Below are positions 1 to 11,596 of a stretch of 64,000 nt of DNA, piece after piece. How positions within the stretch are numbered: the first letter of the stretch is position 1; the number at the start of each line of letters is the position of its first letter. Both the position numbers and the translations under genes were made by a program. This DNA comes from Clostridium beijerinckii (GTDB lineage Bacteria; Bacillota; Clostridia; Clostridiales; Clostridiaceae): positions 5,506,001 to 5,570,000 of the forward strand of contig NZ_CP073653.1 in NCBI RefSeq assembly GCF_018223745.1, given 5' to 3'. The notes beneath the pieces were generated by a model, which ran no database searches, was not told the origin of the DNA, and worked only from the letters and a program-made list of their open reading frames with translations.

Positions 1-999
<999 letters not shown>

Positions 1000-3900
1000 T
1001 TATGAATCTAATACTTTAACATTCTCATCTCCTAAAGTTTGTCTCAATAAATTCATAACATCACTATCTAGGGAAATCCATCTATCTCTTGGCACCCTAA
1101 ACTTTTGTTTTCCTTTGCTCTCAAATATATAAATAGGCGTATCTCCAATATATTCCTTTATCAATAATTCTTTTAATTTTTTACTTAAGACAGTAGCTGC
1201 CACCTTATCATCGACTCTTAAATATACTTTTGAAGTATTGACCTTCTCTAAAGGTTCTATACTTTCACAAATAAGTTTTGGTGGTTCATCTTCTTTCAAA
1301 CTTAATCTTCCTTTAACTATTACCAAACTATCTGTTACGCATAATTCTTTTACTTTCTCCAAAGTTTTAGGGAACACTATTACTTCAATCGTTCCAGTTA
1401 AGTCTTCAAGTTTTAGGAATGCCATTATAGAATTATTTCTTGTTACCTTCTGATTAACACTAGCAAGTATTCCTCCAAGGATTACTCTATCATTATCTTG
1501 TAAGGCATCCTGCCTGTTAAACATATTAATTTCACCCATATCGCTCTCTAGAGAATCATCTAAGGTTTCCTGTACTAAAAATATTTTAGAAATCTCATTT
1601 GTTGTCTGCATTTTCAGACTTTGAGCATAGTCATCTAGGGGATGCCCAGTAATATAAAGTCCCGTCATCTCCTTTTCCATAGCTAATAAATTACGCTTAG
1701 TAAATTCCTTAATATTAGGATAGTTTACTTCTGGATTCTTTAATTCTTCACTTGCAAATAAGCTTATTTGCCCATCAATATTTCTTCTCTTATCACTAGA
1801 TATATTATCAATTAATTTTTCATGAACAGCTAACATCTTAGATCTAAAAACATCAAAATCATCTAGAGCCCCAGCCTTTATTAAACATTCAACTGCACGC
1901 TTATTTATTGATGATGGATCCATTTTATTTATAAAATCAACTAACGATTCAAATTTACCCTTTTCTTCTCTTGCTTTCACTATGCTTGCTACAACATTAG
2001 TTCCAACATTCTTTATAGCCGCTAATCCAAATCTAATCTTGTTCTCTTTAACAGTGAATTTTGAAAAACTTTCGTTTATATTAGGTGGTAAAACTTGTAT
2101 TCCAAGTTCTTCTGCTATGCCGATATAGTATGCTACCTTTTCACTGATTCCCATGATTGAATTAAGCATTGCTGCAATCATCTCTACTGGATAGTACTTC
2201 ATAAGATATGCTGTTTGATATCCAACAACTGCATATGCCGCTGCATGGGATTTATTAAATGCATACGAAGCAAAGTCCATCATAGAATCGAAAATTTTAT
2301 TAGCTATTTCCTCTGAAATTCCATTTCTCACGCATCCTGGTACTATTACTTCATCATTTTCAACAATACCATGAATGAAATTTTTTCTTTCTTCCTCCAT
2401 GACTTTATGTTTTTTCTTTGACATAGCTCTTCTAACCATATCACTACGTCCCATGGAGTATCCAGCTAAATCTCTAACAGCCTGCATTACTTGTTCCTGA
2501 TATACTAAACATCCATACGTAACACCTAATATAGGCTCTAATTCTTTAGTTAAATACGTAACTTTTTCTGAATTTTTCTTTCCTTCTATGTATCTAGGAA
2601 TTTCAGCCATAGGCCCTGGCCTATAGAGCGATATTCCCGCAATAATATCTTCCAATGAATCAGGTTTTAATTCCTTCATGAATGAAGTCATTCCTGGCGA
2701 TTCAAGCTGGAACACTCCAGCAGTCTTACCTTCCCCTATCATTTTATATACTTCTTTGTCTTCAAAATCTATTTTATCTAAATCAATATCTATCTTTCTA
2801 TTTTCTCTAATCATATTAATAGCATCATTCATAACCGTTAACGTTCTAAGTCCTAAGAAATCCATCTTAAGTAGCCCAAGCTCTTCTAATGTTGTCATTC
2901 CAAATTGGGTTACTATCATTTCTTCATTCTTCTGTAATGGAACATATTCAACTAATGGCTTTGATGCTATAACAACACCAGCAGCATGAGTAGAAGAATG
3001 CCTTGGAAGTCCCTCTAAATCCTTTGAAACATCTATTAACGCCTTTACTCTTTCATCTGTATCATAGGCTAATTTAAGCTCTGGATTTAAGTCTAACGCC
3101 TTCTCTATAGTTATTCCAAGCATTGTTGGTATCATCTTAGCTATTCTATCAACCTCTGCATAACTATAATTCATAGCTCTTCCAACATCTCGTATACATA
3201 GTCTAGCTGCCATTGTACCAAACGTTATTATCTGCGAAACATTACTTGCTCCGTACTTCTCAACTACATAATCAATGACTTCTTGTCTTCTTTCATAACA
3301 AAAATCACTATCTATATCTGGCATGGATACTCTCTCTGGATTTAAGAAACGTTCAAAGATTAAACTATACTTAATCGGATCTATTTTTGTAATTCCTAAC
3401 GTATATGCAACTATTGAACCTGCTGCGGATCCTCTACCTGGCCCTGTAGGTATTCCACTTTCATAGGAAAATCTAACAAAATCCCATACAATTAAAAAGT
3501 AGTCAATATATCCCATTTGCTTTATTACTTGAAGCTCATATTCTAATCTATCAACATATTCTTTAGCTTCTTCATAATTTGCTACTACTTCTTCAATTTT
3601 ACTATAGTCCAAACTCTGATTTCTAAGATTTTCAAATACACTATATCTATCTATCAGACCTTTATAGCAAGTATCTCTAAGATATTCATAAGGATCTTGA
3701 CCTTCTTCTAGCGGAAATTTTGGAAGCTTAGATTCGTGAAACTTATATTCATAGCTACACTCATTGGCTATCTTAATGGTATTCTCCAAAGCCTCAGGAA
3801 TATAGGAAAACATATCCCACATTTCATCTGCTGATTTTAAATAAAACTGATCTGAAGGATATCTTCTTCTATGAGGATCATCAATGGTTTTAGCTGTTTG

Positions 3901-4575
3901 TATACACATTAGTACGTCATGTGATCTAGAATCTTCCTTGCTTATGTAGTGAACATCATTAGTAGCAACTAGTGGTATACCAGTTTCATTAGATAACTTT
4001 ATATTTTCTTCATTTACTCTCTTTTGTTCTTCCATTCCATGATTTTGTAACTCAATATAAAAGTCACCATTAAAAATTTCTTTGTATGTTAAGGCTGTCT
4101 CTTTTGCTTTTTCATAATTGCCTTTAAGATGGTAAGATTGTACTTCACCACCTAAACATGCACTCAAAGCAATTAATCCTTCACTATGTTTTCTTAAATA
4201 TTCATAATCTATTCTGGGCTTATAATAAAATCCTTCAATAGATGCAACTGATACTATTTTCATTAGATTTTCATATCCAATTTGATTCTTTACTAATAAA
4301 ACCAAATGATAAGTTGAATTCTCTTTGTCTGGCTGCTTTATATGTCTAGACTTTGGTACGACATAAACTTCACATCCTAAAATAGGTTTTATATCATTTT
4401 CTTTTGCTGCCTTATAGAAATCTACAAGCCCATATAAAACTCCATGATCAGTAATAGCAATACTCTTCATGCCTAATTCTTTTGCCTTCTTCATGAGCTT
4501 TCCTATTTTTCCTGATCCATCAAGTAAACTATATTCTGTATGCAAATGTAAATGACAAAATTGTTTTTCTTCCAT
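1000..4575 (-). CDS. dnaE: DNA polymerase III subunit alpha, DnaE type
   Basis: Replicative polymerase subunit of the DnaE class; low-GC Firmicutes use it together with PolC, where it extends primers. The protein (1,191 residues from the chosen start) begins with a PHP domain (HLHLHTEYSLLDG near residue 9). The palm contains PDIDSDF, which supplies two catalytic aspartates, and LLKMDFLGL, which supplies the third. An OB-fold segment lies near residues 990-1080. I chose ATG at 4575 because AGGAGG lies 8 bases upstream; an in-frame GTG at 4584 is too close to that site. The gene is followed by pfkA, as in other clostridia. No lesions seen. Confidence 0.97.
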   Translation of the reverse strand: MEEKQFCHLHLHTEYSLLDGSGKIGKLMKKAKELGMKSIAITDHGVLYGLVDFYKAAKENDIKPILGCEVYVVPKSRHIKQPDKENSTYHLVLLVKNQIGYENLMKIVSVASIEGFYYKPRIDYEYLRKHSEGLIALSACLGGEVQSYHLKGNYEKAKETALTYKEIFNGDFYIELQNHGMEEQKRVNEENIKLSNETGIPLVATNDVHYISKEDSRSHDVLMCIQTAKTIDDPHRRRYPSDQFYLKSADEMWDMFSYIPEALENTIKIANECSYEYKFHESKLPKFPLEEGQDPYEYLRDTCYKGLIDRYSVFENLRNQSLDYSKIEEVVANYEEAKEYVDRLEYELQVIKQMGYIDYFLIVWDFVRFSYESGIPTGPGRGSAAGSIVAYTLGITKIDPIKYSLIFERFLNPERVSMPDIDSDFCYERRQEVIDYVVEKYGASNVSQIITFGTMAARLCIRDVGRAMNYSYAEVDRIAKMIPTMLGITIEKALDLNPELKLAYDTDERVKALIDVSKDLEGLPRHSSTHAAGVVIASKPLVEYVPLQKNEEMIVTQFGMTTLEELGLLKMDFLGLRTLTVMNDAINMIRENRKIDIDLDKIDFEDKEVYKMIGEGKTAGVFQLESPGMTSFMKELKPDSLEDIIAGISLYRPGPMAEIPRYIEGKKNSEKVTYLTKELEPILGVTYGCLVYQEQVMQAVRDLAGYSMGRSDMVRRAMSKKKHKVMEEERKNFIHGIVENDEVIVPGCVRNGISEEIANKIFDSMMDFASYAFNKSHAAAYAVVGYQTAYLMKYYPVEMIAAMLNSIMGISEKVAYYIGIAEELGIQVLPPNINESFSKFTVKENKIRFGLAAIKNVGTNVVASIVKAREEKGKFESLVDFINKMDPSSINKRAVECLIKAGALDDFDVFRSKMLAVHEKLIDNISSDKRRNIDGQISLFASEELKNPEVNYPNIKEFTKRNLLAMEKEMTGLYITGHPLDDYAQSLKMQTTNEISKIFLVQETLDDSLESDMGEINMFNRQDALQDNDRVILGGILASVNQKVTRNNSIMAFLKLEDLTGTIEVIVFPKTLEKVKELCVTDSLVIVKGRLSLKEDEPPKLICESIEPLEKVNTSKVYLRVDDKVAATVLSKKLKELLIKEYIGDTPIYIFESKGKQKFRVPRDRWISLDSDVMNLLRQTLGDENVKVLDS

Positions 4576-4678
4576 TATCCTCACCTCCTCTTTAAATTAA
4601 CAGTTAATTTATAGTTTAAAATTTACAGTTTCTTTAGAATTTTTCTAACTAAACTATAAATCTTAAACCATATGTTAT

Positions 4679-4963
4679 TTAGAAATCTAAAGTTTTACTG
4701 CCTTCCATATATGGCCCTATAACCTTTTTAACTTTTTCAACATGAAATTCGTTCACGTCATAAGATAAATAATCTTCCTTGTTATCAAATCTTGTTATAA
4801 TTCCAACATCATAACTTCTATCACTTTTTATTACATCTACCCCTACTTCTAGCTGCTTTAATTCCTTGATCATTCCATTCATAGATAATAAAGTCTTTTC
4901 TACAAATTTCAAATTTTCTGTTGTTGGCTCTTTCAATTTAAATAATACAATGTGTGTAAACAT
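4679..4963 (-). CDS. Dabb (stress-responsive A/B barrel) domain protein
   Basis: A 94-residue protein starting MFTHIVLFKLKEP, the characteristic first strand of the dimeric alpha-beta barrel (Dabb) family. The conserved first-strand histidine (HIV) and a central acidic stretch are present. Family members are small, soluble, often stress-linked proteins; no reaction can be assigned here. The start has a GGGAGAGG ribosome site. It sits 24 bases after whiA on the same strand and may be the last gene of the rapZ-yvcK-whiA operon. Confidence 0.85.
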   Translation of the reverse strand: MFTHIVLFKLKEPTTENLKFVEKTLLSMNGMIKELKQLEVGVDVIKSDRSYDVGIITRFDNKEDYLSYDVNEFHVEKVKKVIGPYMEGSKTLDF

Positions 4964-4986
4964 AATATCCTCTCCCTTTAATTTTA

Positions 4987-5934
4987 TTATTTGCTTGTTC
5001 GTAATTCCTCTGCTATCTTTTCTATCTTTCTTAATCTATGATTTATTCCCGATTTTCCTACTGGAGGATCTAGCATTTCTCCTAATTCCTTCAGAGATTC
5101 ATCTGGATAATTCAATCTAAGCTCTGCAATTTCTCTTAAATTATCTGGCAATCTTTGCAGCCCAATCTGTGATTGGATAAGTTTTATGCTTTCAACCTGC
5201 CTTACAGCTGCATTTACAGTTTTAGAAAGATTCGCTGTCTCACAATTCACAAGTCTATTTACATTATTTCTCATTTCCTTCATTATTCTTATATTTTCAA
5301 TCTCTAAAAGCGATGAATGAGCTCCTATTACATTAAGCAAATCTACTATTTGTTCTCCTTCTTTGATATATACTATGAAACTATTTTTTCTCTGTATAAC
5401 CTTGGAATTTAAACTGAAAGTATTGATTAAATTCGATAAATCTTTTGCATATTCTTCACTATGAGTTACAAATTCTAGATGATAAGTTTTTTCTGGATTA
5501 CTTATGCTTCCTCCGCCGATAAATGCGCCTCTTATATATGCTCTTTTTATATCTTCGTCTTTAAAAATATACTCCTCTATTCTATAATCTAAGCTCATTA
5601 TTCCATCAATTTCTTTGAGTATTCCTGTATCGCTTAATAGTCCCCTAACACCCATTTCTTCAGAAATTACTACCATATAGATATTATTCTTCTTTAAGGA
5701 GTTACTCTTTTTCACCATTAACTTTGAATGTATATTAAAGTGATCCTTTAAAAGTGTAAAAATCAATCTAGCACTAGCTGGGTTTTCTGTGGTCATTTTA
5801 AAACTAAGTCCACTTCCACTAAAAGCTAATGTACCACTAACCTTCATAATAGCCGATATTTCTGCTAACGCCTCTTCTTTCGAAATATCTATATATCTGC
5901 ATATCTCTCCTTTAACTTTAGATGAAAATGACAT
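4987..5934 (-). CDS. whiA: DNA-binding regulator WhiA
   Basis: WhiA is a conserved Gram-positive DNA-binding protein linked to sporulation in actinobacteria and to division and chromosome segregation in Bacillus. The 315-residue protein has the expected layout: a degenerate LAGLIDADG homing-endonuclease-like domain (around RAYIRGAFIGGGSIS) and a C-terminal helix-turn-helix (ESLKELGEMLDPPVGKSGIN) with a basic tail. The endonuclease catalytic acidic pattern is replaced by GGG, as is usual for WhiA. It follows yvcK by 42 bases in the conserved order rapZ-yvcK-whiA. Confidence 0.96.
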   Translation of the reverse strand: MSFSSKVKGEICRYIDISKEEALAEISAIMKVSGTLAFSGSGLSFKMTTENPASARLIFTLLKDHFNIHSKLMVKKSNSLKKNNIYMVVISEEMGVRGLLSDTGILKEIDGIMSLDYRIEEYIFKDEDIKRAYIRGAFIGGGSISNPEKTYHLEFVTHSEEYAKDLSNLINTFSLNSKVIQRKNSFIVYIKEGEQIVDLLNVIGAHSSLLEIENIRIMKEMRNNVNRLVNCETANLSKTVNAAVRQVESIKLIQSQIGLQRLPDNLREIAELRLNYPDESLKELGEMLDPPVGKSGINHRLRKIEKIAEELRTSK

Positions 5935-5976
5935 TCTGTTTCCTTCCTTATCTATAAATTTTCTTATAGTTTATAA

Positions 5977-7329
5977 TTAATCAATTACTTTTCCTTTTTC
6001 TTCTCTGACTCTTTCCTTAATACGTTGCGATAAATACATATATTCAATTATCTTTTTCTTATCATATAAAAGTTTCTTTTCCATTATTGTATCTACTAAT
6101 ATTTCTGCCAACTTATCTGAATCGTGCTTTATCAATCCATTTTTTACTTTCACTAAATCGTCCCCAACTATTTTTACACCTAGACTATTAATGTCTTCTC
6201 TATCTAATTTAACAAGCTCCGCATCATCTTTTTGGTATTTTTCTTTTAATTCCTCTGTTATTTCTCCTGTATTAGCAATTACATAATCAACAATATCTTT
6301 CCCACCATATTTGAATAAAACCTTTAAGTGGTCTGACACTTTAAAACCTGTAGTCTCTCCAGGTTGAGTCATTATATTTGAAATGTATATTTTGATAGCA
6401 CTACTCTTCCTAACTTCTTTTGCAATATCTTTAACAAGCAAATTAGAAGTTATACTTGTATATAAGCTACCTGGTCCCATTACTATAGCATCTGCTTCCT
6501 TTATAGCCTCTAATGCCTCTGGAAGAGCTTTTGCATTCTCAGGAACTATTTTTAATTCTTCTATTCTAGATTTTTGTTCAATAGCTTCTTCTGGAATTTG
6601 CGATTCACCTTTTACTATATTACCATTTTGTAGTTTTGCAACTAATTGCATATTATCCAAAGTAACAGGTATAACTTTACCTGTTACAGCTAATACAGAA
6701 CTCATTTTCTGAACTGCTTCCTCAAAATTGTCAGATATTCCAGCCATAGCTGCCAAGAATAAATTTCCAAAGCTTTGATTCTTTAATCTTCCATCAGCAA
6801 ATCTATACTGAAGTAAATCCTCCATTATTGGCTCCGTATCAGCTAATGCCAAAATACAGTTTCTTATGTCTCCAGGAGGCAACATTCCTAAATCTTCTCT
6901 TAAATCTCCAGATCCGCCCCCATCATCTCCAACCGTAACTATTGCAGTTATATTTGATGTATAGTACTTCAACCCTCGAAGCATTGTAGATAAACCAGTT
7001 CCTCCACCAATTACAACTATCTTAGGACCCTTTACTAATAATCTTTTTTCATATATTAGACTTTCAATTTTTCTGCTATCTAGAGAAACTTTGATATAGC
7101 CTCTATTTACTAAAGCAATTATTGATTTCATCGTTTCAGTAATTGATATATATAAAACAAATATTCCTGTAATATTTAAAAACACATAAAAAACCTGGTA
7201 ATATAAATTGTAAACCCTATGGTTAACTAGTTCTGTAAATCCAAATGATATTAATAATATTCCGAAAATACCAAACGCTAGCCATCGTTTCACTTTAATT
7301 CCAGCCTTAAGCCAATCTTTTATCCTCAT
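5977..7329 (-). CDS. yvcK: YvcK-family gluconeogenesis / morphogenesis factor
   Basis: CofD-like protein that in Bacillus binds UDP-sugars and is needed for growth and cell shape on gluconeogenic carbon. The 450-residue form has two N-terminal membrane segments (about residues 15-35 and 43-65), then the nucleotide-binding loop [17 protein letters not shown] and a [11 protein letters not shown] segment. The membrane extension is common in clostridia and absent from the shorter Bacillus protein. Its ATG overlaps the rapZ stop by 4 bases (ATGA), so the two are translationally coupled. Confidence 0.95.
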   Translation of the reverse strand: MRIKDWLKAGIKVKRWLAFGIFGILLISFGFTELVNHRVYNLYYQVFYVFLNITGIFVLYISITETMKSIIALVNRGYIKVSLDSRKIESLIYEKRLLVKGPKIVVIGGGTGLSTMLRGLKYYTSNITAIVTVGDDGGGSGDLREDLGMLPPGDIRNCILALADTEPIMEDLLQYRFADGRLKNQSFGNLFLAAMAGISDNFEEAVQKMSSVLAVTGKVIPVTLDNMQLVAKLQNGNIVKGESQIPEEAIEQKSRIEELKIVPENAKALPEALEAIKEADAIVMGPGSLYTSITSNLLVKDIAKEVRKSSAIKIYISNIMTQPGETTGFKVSDHLKVLFKYGGKDIVDYVIANTGEITEELKEKYQKDDAELVKLDREDINSLGVKIVGDDLVKVKNGLIKHDSDKLAEILVDTIMEKKLLYDKKKIIEYMYLSQRIKERVREEKGKVID

Positions 7330-8210
7330 AGCTTCTTTTCTCCTTTATGAAGATCTTCAGCTACATCTCTATGCTCTATTTTAGAATTATAGTTTTCTTT
7401 ATTTAATCTTTCATAAACTTCATTTGCTATTGCGACTGAGCGATGTCTTCCACCTGTACATCCTATAGATATAATTAATTGACTCTTTCCTTCTTTTATA
7501 TAATTAGGTATTAAATATTTTAACATATCTACTAACTTTTCTATAAAATTCACAGTCTCCTCTTGTTTTAAGACATAATCTTTAACTGGTTCATCATTAC
7601 CAGAATACTGCTTTAATTCAGGTATATAAAATGGATTTGGTATAAATCTAACATCAAAAACCAAATCTGAATCCACTGGTATTCCATATTTAAACCCAAA
7701 GCTTAATACAGTAATTGATAATTGCTTTTCAGGATAAGTATGATCTCCATAATTCTTGTTTATTTTTTCTCTTAAATGCCTTATTTCGTATTTAGATGTA
7801 TCAATGATAATATCAGCTATATTTTTAACTTCTCTTAATTTCTCTCTCTCCTGAGTAATCCCAGTCAAAACTCTTCCATCTGGAGATAATGGATGGCTTC
7901 TCCTTGTCTCCTTAAATCTCTTAATAAGCACTTCATCAGTTGCTTCTAGAAATAATATCTCGTATTTAAATTCATTTTTCTTTAAGTAATTTAGGGCTTC
8001 AAAAAAATCTTCAAAGAAAATTCCGCCTCTAATATCTATAACTAATGCTACTTTTTCAATATTTCCGCCACTTTGCGTGCATACTTCTGCAAACTTAGAG
8101 ATTAACTTTGGTGGAAGGTTATCAACACAAAAATATCCTAAATCCTCCAATGTTCTTGTTGCTTGTGTCTTTCCTGCTCCTGATAATCCTGTAACAATAA
8201 CAAATCTCAT
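7326..8210 (-). CDS. rapZ: RNase adapter / nucleotide-binding protein RapZ
   Basis: P-loop protein of the RapZ/YvcJ family. In Enterobacteria RapZ senses glucosamine-6-phosphate through an sRNA pathway; in Firmicutes it is a GTP/ATP-hydrolysing protein of less clear role. Residues 8-15 are the Walker A motif GLSGAGKT. The C-terminal domain carries [10 protein letters not shown], the conserved ligand pocket. I set the start at ATG 8210 (MRFVIV, 294 residues) because GGGAG lies 8 bases upstream and the family begins there; the frame is open to 8249. It is probably the first gene of the rapZ-yvcK-whiA operon, since a terminator separates it from murB. Confidence 0.95.
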   Translation of the reverse strand: MRFVIVTGLSGAGKTQATRTLEDLGYFCVDNLPPKLISKFAEVCTQSGGNIEKVALVIDIRGGIFFEDFFEALNYLKKNEFKYEILFLEATDEVLIKRFKETRRSHPLSPDGRVLTGITQEREKLREVKNIADIIIDTSKYEIRHLREKINKNYGDHTYPEKQLSITVLSFGFKYGIPVDSDLVFDVRFIPNPFYIPELKQYSGNDEPVKDYVLKQEETVNFIEKLVDMLKYLIPNYIKEGKSQLIISIGCTGGRHRSVAIANEVYERLNKENYNSKIEHRDVAEDLHKGEKKL

Positions 8211-8310
8211 ACTACACACTCCCTTTTGCCAAAGACGTCTTCTAGGCACAACTATTACTTCTAATTTACCTTAACATCAAAATTATATCACACTATTATA
8301 ATTAAATCAT

Positions 8311-8341
8311 AAAAAACCCAAAAGTCTCTAAACTCTTGAGT
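8311..8341 (-). terminator. Terminator after murB
   Basis: On the minus strand a 10-bp stem (ACTCAAGAGT / ACTTTTGGGT, two G-U pairs, 6-base loop) is followed by T6. It lies 95 bases past the murB stop and before rapZ, so it separates murB from the rapZ operon. Confidence 0.75.
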
Positions 8342-8435
8342 TTTATATAATTTAGTGTTTATTTACAGATATATTTAACATCTTCAACTTCTATTTTTAT
8401 TTATATTTTCAAAACTAATATAGTCACTAAAATGC

Positions 8436-9350
8436 TTAATCTTCACCCCAAATTCTAACTTCAGGATATAAATCTACTCCAAATTGTTTTTTCACTTCAT
8501 CCCTAACATGATATATTACATCTAATACATCCTTAGCTGTTCCGTTCTTACAATTAATAACAAATCCAGCATGCTTCTCCGAAACACACGCTCCGCCGAT
8601 AGCAAATCCCTTTAATCCTGCATCCTCAATTAATTTTCCTGCGAAATAGCCTTCTGGTCTTTTAAATGTACTACCTGCTGAAGGATACTCTAACGGCTGT
8701 CTTTCTTCTCTTCTTTTAGTTAATTCATCAACTCTAGCTTGAATCTTTTCTTTATCGCCATTAACTAAATTAAAAGTTGCGCGTAATACTATATATCCCT
8801 TTTGCATAACTACAGACTGCCTATATCCTAAATTCAACTCTGATTTAGGAATTATTCTAATTTCTTGATTGTCATCAAGTACTTCTGCACTTTCAATAAC
8901 AAATGAAATTTCTCCGTCATAAGCTCCTGCATTCATGAATACAGCTCCACCTACGCTACCCGGAATACCACAAGCAAATTGAAATCCTGCTAGTGATCCT
9001 TCTGTAGCTGCCTTCGAAACGTCTTTAAGTAATGCTCCACATTCTGCAATAATCTTGTTACCTATACATTCTATTTTATTGAGCTCGCATAACTTTATAA
9101 CAACACCTCTAATACCACCATCTTTAACTAAGATATTAGACCCATTTCCTATTACATAAAATGGTATATTATTTTCTTTACAAATAGTAATAGTTTCTTT
9201 TACCTGTTGTATACTGTTTGGAGTTAAAAGTATGTCTACTGGTCCTCCAACTTTAAAGTATATATGTTCACTCATTTTCGCATCTAATTGAATTTGTGAC
9301 TCTTCGTATAATTTGCTGAACAAATTCTTATATTCTCCATAGTGCTTCAT
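8436..9350 (-). CDS. murB: UDP-N-acetylenolpyruvoylglucosamine reductase
   Basis: FAD enzyme that reduces UDP-GlcNAc-enolpyruvate to UDP-MurNAc in peptidoglycan synthesis. It has the FAD-binding loop [12 protein letters not shown], the substrate tyrosine region LGYRQSVV, the catalytic serine in SAGSTFKRP, and the C-terminal catalytic glutamate in PEVRIWGED. The lack of a tyrosine loop insertion before SAGSTF fits the type II MurB of Gram-positives. ATG at 9350 (MKHYGEYK, 304 residues) has GGAG 7 bases upstream; a TTG at 9365 is in frame but lacks a site. Monocistronic in appearance. Confidence 0.97.
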   Translation of the reverse strand: MKHYGEYKNLFSKLYEESQIQLDAKMSEHIYFKVGGPVDILLTPNSIQQVKETITICKENNIPFYVIGNGSNILVKDGGIRGVVIKLCELNKIECIGNKIIAECGALLKDVSKAATEGSLAGFQFACGIPGSVGGAVFMNAGAYDGEISFVIESAEVLDDNQEIRIIPKSELNLGYRQSVVMQKGYIVLRATFNLVNGDKEKIQARVDELTKRREERQPLEYPSAGSTFKRPEGYFAGKLIEDAGLKGFAIGGACVSEKHAGFVINCKNGTAKDVLDVIYHVRDEVKKQFGVDLYPEVRIWGED

Positions 9351-9552
9351 GCCAAAACTCCTCAAACATTTATATTAATCTGCTTTTTGTTTACATGATA
9401 TAGAATAATTTAAATATTAATCTAAGACAAGTAAATTTTTATTCCGTACTATTATAGCATAATTTATTTATTTTGTTCATGTTTTTAATATATATTCAAA
9501 AAATAACATAATGTATTTTAATTATACATCATTGGTACAATAATCTAAGGCT

Positions 9553-9579
9553 AAAAATTAGGTTGAGATACCCCAACCT
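9553..9579 (-). terminator. Terminator after uvrC
   Basis: Minus-strand stem AGGTTG/CAACCT with an 8-base loop, followed by AATTTTTAG. It lies 9 bases beyond the uvrC stop. Confidence 0.75.
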
Positions 9580-9587
9580 GATTTCTT

Positions 9588-11453
9588 TTATTTTGTATTT
9601 CTAAAATACTCTAATACACTATTAGCTGCTTTCGTATCAATTGATTCTGTCTCAAGAAGTTCGTCTAATGTAGCTTTTTTAATATTATCGATACTTCCAA
9701 ATTTCATTAAAAGAGACATTCTTCTCTTCTGCCCAATATTAGGTATATCATCTAATATTGAATGAAGCGTTCTCTTATCTCTTAAACTTCTGTGGTAAGT
9801 TATTGCGAATCTATGAACTTCATCCTGAATTCTTCTTATCATTTGCATCAAATTAGAATTTCTATTTATTATTAATTCATTATTATTATAAATAATCCCT
9901 CTAGTTGCATGATAATCATCTTTAACCAATCCACATACAGGTATATCTATTCCTAATTTCTCTAATACTTCAAGAGCTATATTAACCTGACCTTTTCCAC
10001 CATCCATCATAATTAAATCTGGAAAATTCGAAAACTTTCCACTAGAAAATTTAATTTCTTTATTTTGAATCTCTTCGATCTCTTTTAATCCATGAGTGAA
10101 TCTTCGGTCTAAAATTTCTCTCATACTATCATAATCATTAGCACTTTTTACAGTTTTTATACGAAATCTTCTATAATCGCTATTCTTAGCTTTACCATTC
10201 TCAAATACAATCATTGACCCAACGGAATCTACCCCTTGTATGTTGGATATATCGTAAGCTTCAATTCTAAGTGGTATACTATCAAGTTCTAATAATTCTT
10301 GAATTTCCTTTAGCGAAATCATATTAATCTCTTTATCTCTCAAAATCTTATCCTTAAATTGATCTAAAGTGACTTTCGCATTATTTTTAACTAGCTCCAA
10401 CATTTCTTTTTTCTCGCCTTTTATTGGCACCTTAACGAAGACCCTTGAGCCACGCTTTATACTTAAAAATTCTTCCAAAGCTTCAATTTCATCACTTTCC
10501 GGAATGTATATATTCTTTGGAACTTTTGGTGTTCCTCCATAAAATGAAATTATAAATTGTGAAATTATTGTTGTATCTTCCTCATGGGAACTATTTTCAA
10601 TCATAAAATGTTCTCTTCCAGTTATTTTTCCATCCCTTAAAAAGAATACTTGAATACAGCAATCTTTCTCATCTTTATAGATATTAATAAAATCTTCATC
10701 ATTCTCTTGAGATTTAAACACCTTTTGTTTTTCTGCTATATTTTCTATAGCAATCATTTTATCTCTTAATGATGCAGCTTTCTCAAATTCTAAATTTCCT
10801 GATGCACTTTGCATTTCTTCTTTTAACTTATTTAGAAGGCTCCTATCCTTCCCACTTAAAACTTCCATTATTTCATCTATCATTTTTTTGTATTCAGTTT
10901 TAGAAATACGCCCTTCACAGGGTGCATTACATTTTTTTATATGATAATTTAAACATGCTCTTGTCGGCTTTTCGCCTTCTATAATAGATTTTTTACAAGT
11001 TCTTAATGGAAAAATTTTTCTAATCAAATTTATTGTTTCATGTACATCTCCTGCATTTGGATAAGGCCCAAAATACTTATTTCCATCCTTGGCATAATTT
11101 CTTGTTATAAAAACTCTAGGAAAATCCTCATTAGTAGTCACTTTTATGAATGGATAAAATTTATCATCCTTTAGTGAAATATTATATTTAGGGCTATACT
11201 TTTTTATTAGATTGCATTCTAATATTAGAGCTTCCATTTCAGAATCTGTCACTATGTATTCAAACTCAGCAATATTTTTAACCATTGCCTTTACTTTTTC
11301 CGAATGATTTTTAGAATTTTGAAAGTATTGGCGCACTCTATTTTTCAATATTTTTGCTTTTCCCACATAGATAATCTCTCCAAGTGAGTTTTTCATTAAA
11401 TAAACCCCTGGTTCATTTGGTAGAATTTTTAATTGGGCTTTAAAATCAAACAT
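9588..11453 (-). CDS. uvrC: Excinuclease ABC subunit C
   Basis: Nucleotide excision repair nuclease that makes both incisions around a lesion in the UvrB-DNA complex. The 621-residue protein has an N-terminal GIY-YIG domain (GVYLMKNSLGEIIYVGKAK, residues 16-34), a cysteine cluster (CLNYHIKKCNAPCEG), a UVR motif that contacts UvrB (LEFEKAASLRDKM), an RNase H-like C-terminal nuclease domain (EAYDISNIQG, MDGGKGQ) and tandem helix-hairpin-helix elements near the end (LDDIPNIGQKRR). The length is normal. uvrA and uvrB are nearby (15-20 kb) but in a separate unit. Confidence 0.97.
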   Translation of the reverse strand: MFDFKAQLKILPNEPGVYLMKNSLGEIIYVGKAKILKNRVRQYFQNSKNHSEKVKAMVKNIAEFEYIVTDSEMEALILECNLIKKYSPKYNISLKDDKFYPFIKVTTNEDFPRVFITRNYAKDGNKYFGPYPNAGDVHETINLIRKIFPLRTCKKSIIEGEKPTRACLNYHIKKCNAPCEGRISKTEYKKMIDEIMEVLSGKDRSLLNKLKEEMQSASGNLEFEKAASLRDKMIAIENIAEKQKVFKSQENDEDFINIYKDEKDCCIQVFFLRDGKITGREHFMIENSSHEEDTTIISQFIISFYGGTPKVPKNIYIPESDEIEALEEFLSIKRGSRVFVKVPIKGEKKEMLELVKNNAKVTLDQFKDKILRDKEINMISLKEIQELLELDSIPLRIEAYDISNIQGVDSVGSMIVFENGKAKNSDYRRFRIKTVKSANDYDSMREILDRRFTHGLKEIEEIQNKEIKFSSGKFSNFPDLIMMDGGKGQVNIALEVLEKLGIDIPVCGLVKDDYHATRGIIYNNNELIINRNSNLMQMIRRIQDEVHRFAITYHRSLRDKRTLHSILDDIPNIGQKRRMSLLMKFGSIDNIKKATLDELLETESIDTKAANSVLEYFRNTK

Positions 11454-11483
11454 TCCAACACTCCTTCCTTTAAATTCAAATAC

Positions 11484-11580
11484 AAAAAAGTGAAGAGTTT
11501 ATAAGGAAAATCCTTTTATTATTTCCAATTCAGTACTTTTAAGAAATTTCAACGGTTCTCCAATAACTATTCACTTTTTA
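11484..11580 (-). promoter_or_regulatory. Long-range hairpin downstream of the PBP gene
   Basis: Complementary arms AAAAAGTGAA (11485-11494) and TTCACTTTTT (11570-11579) enclose 75 bases that contain a second small dyad (aaggaaaatcctt). On the minus strand the second arm ends in T6, so the whole may be a branched terminator for the FHA-ftsW-pbp operon. It lies between pbp and uvrC. Confidence 0.5.
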
Positions 11581-11596
11581 TCTACCATATTTAATT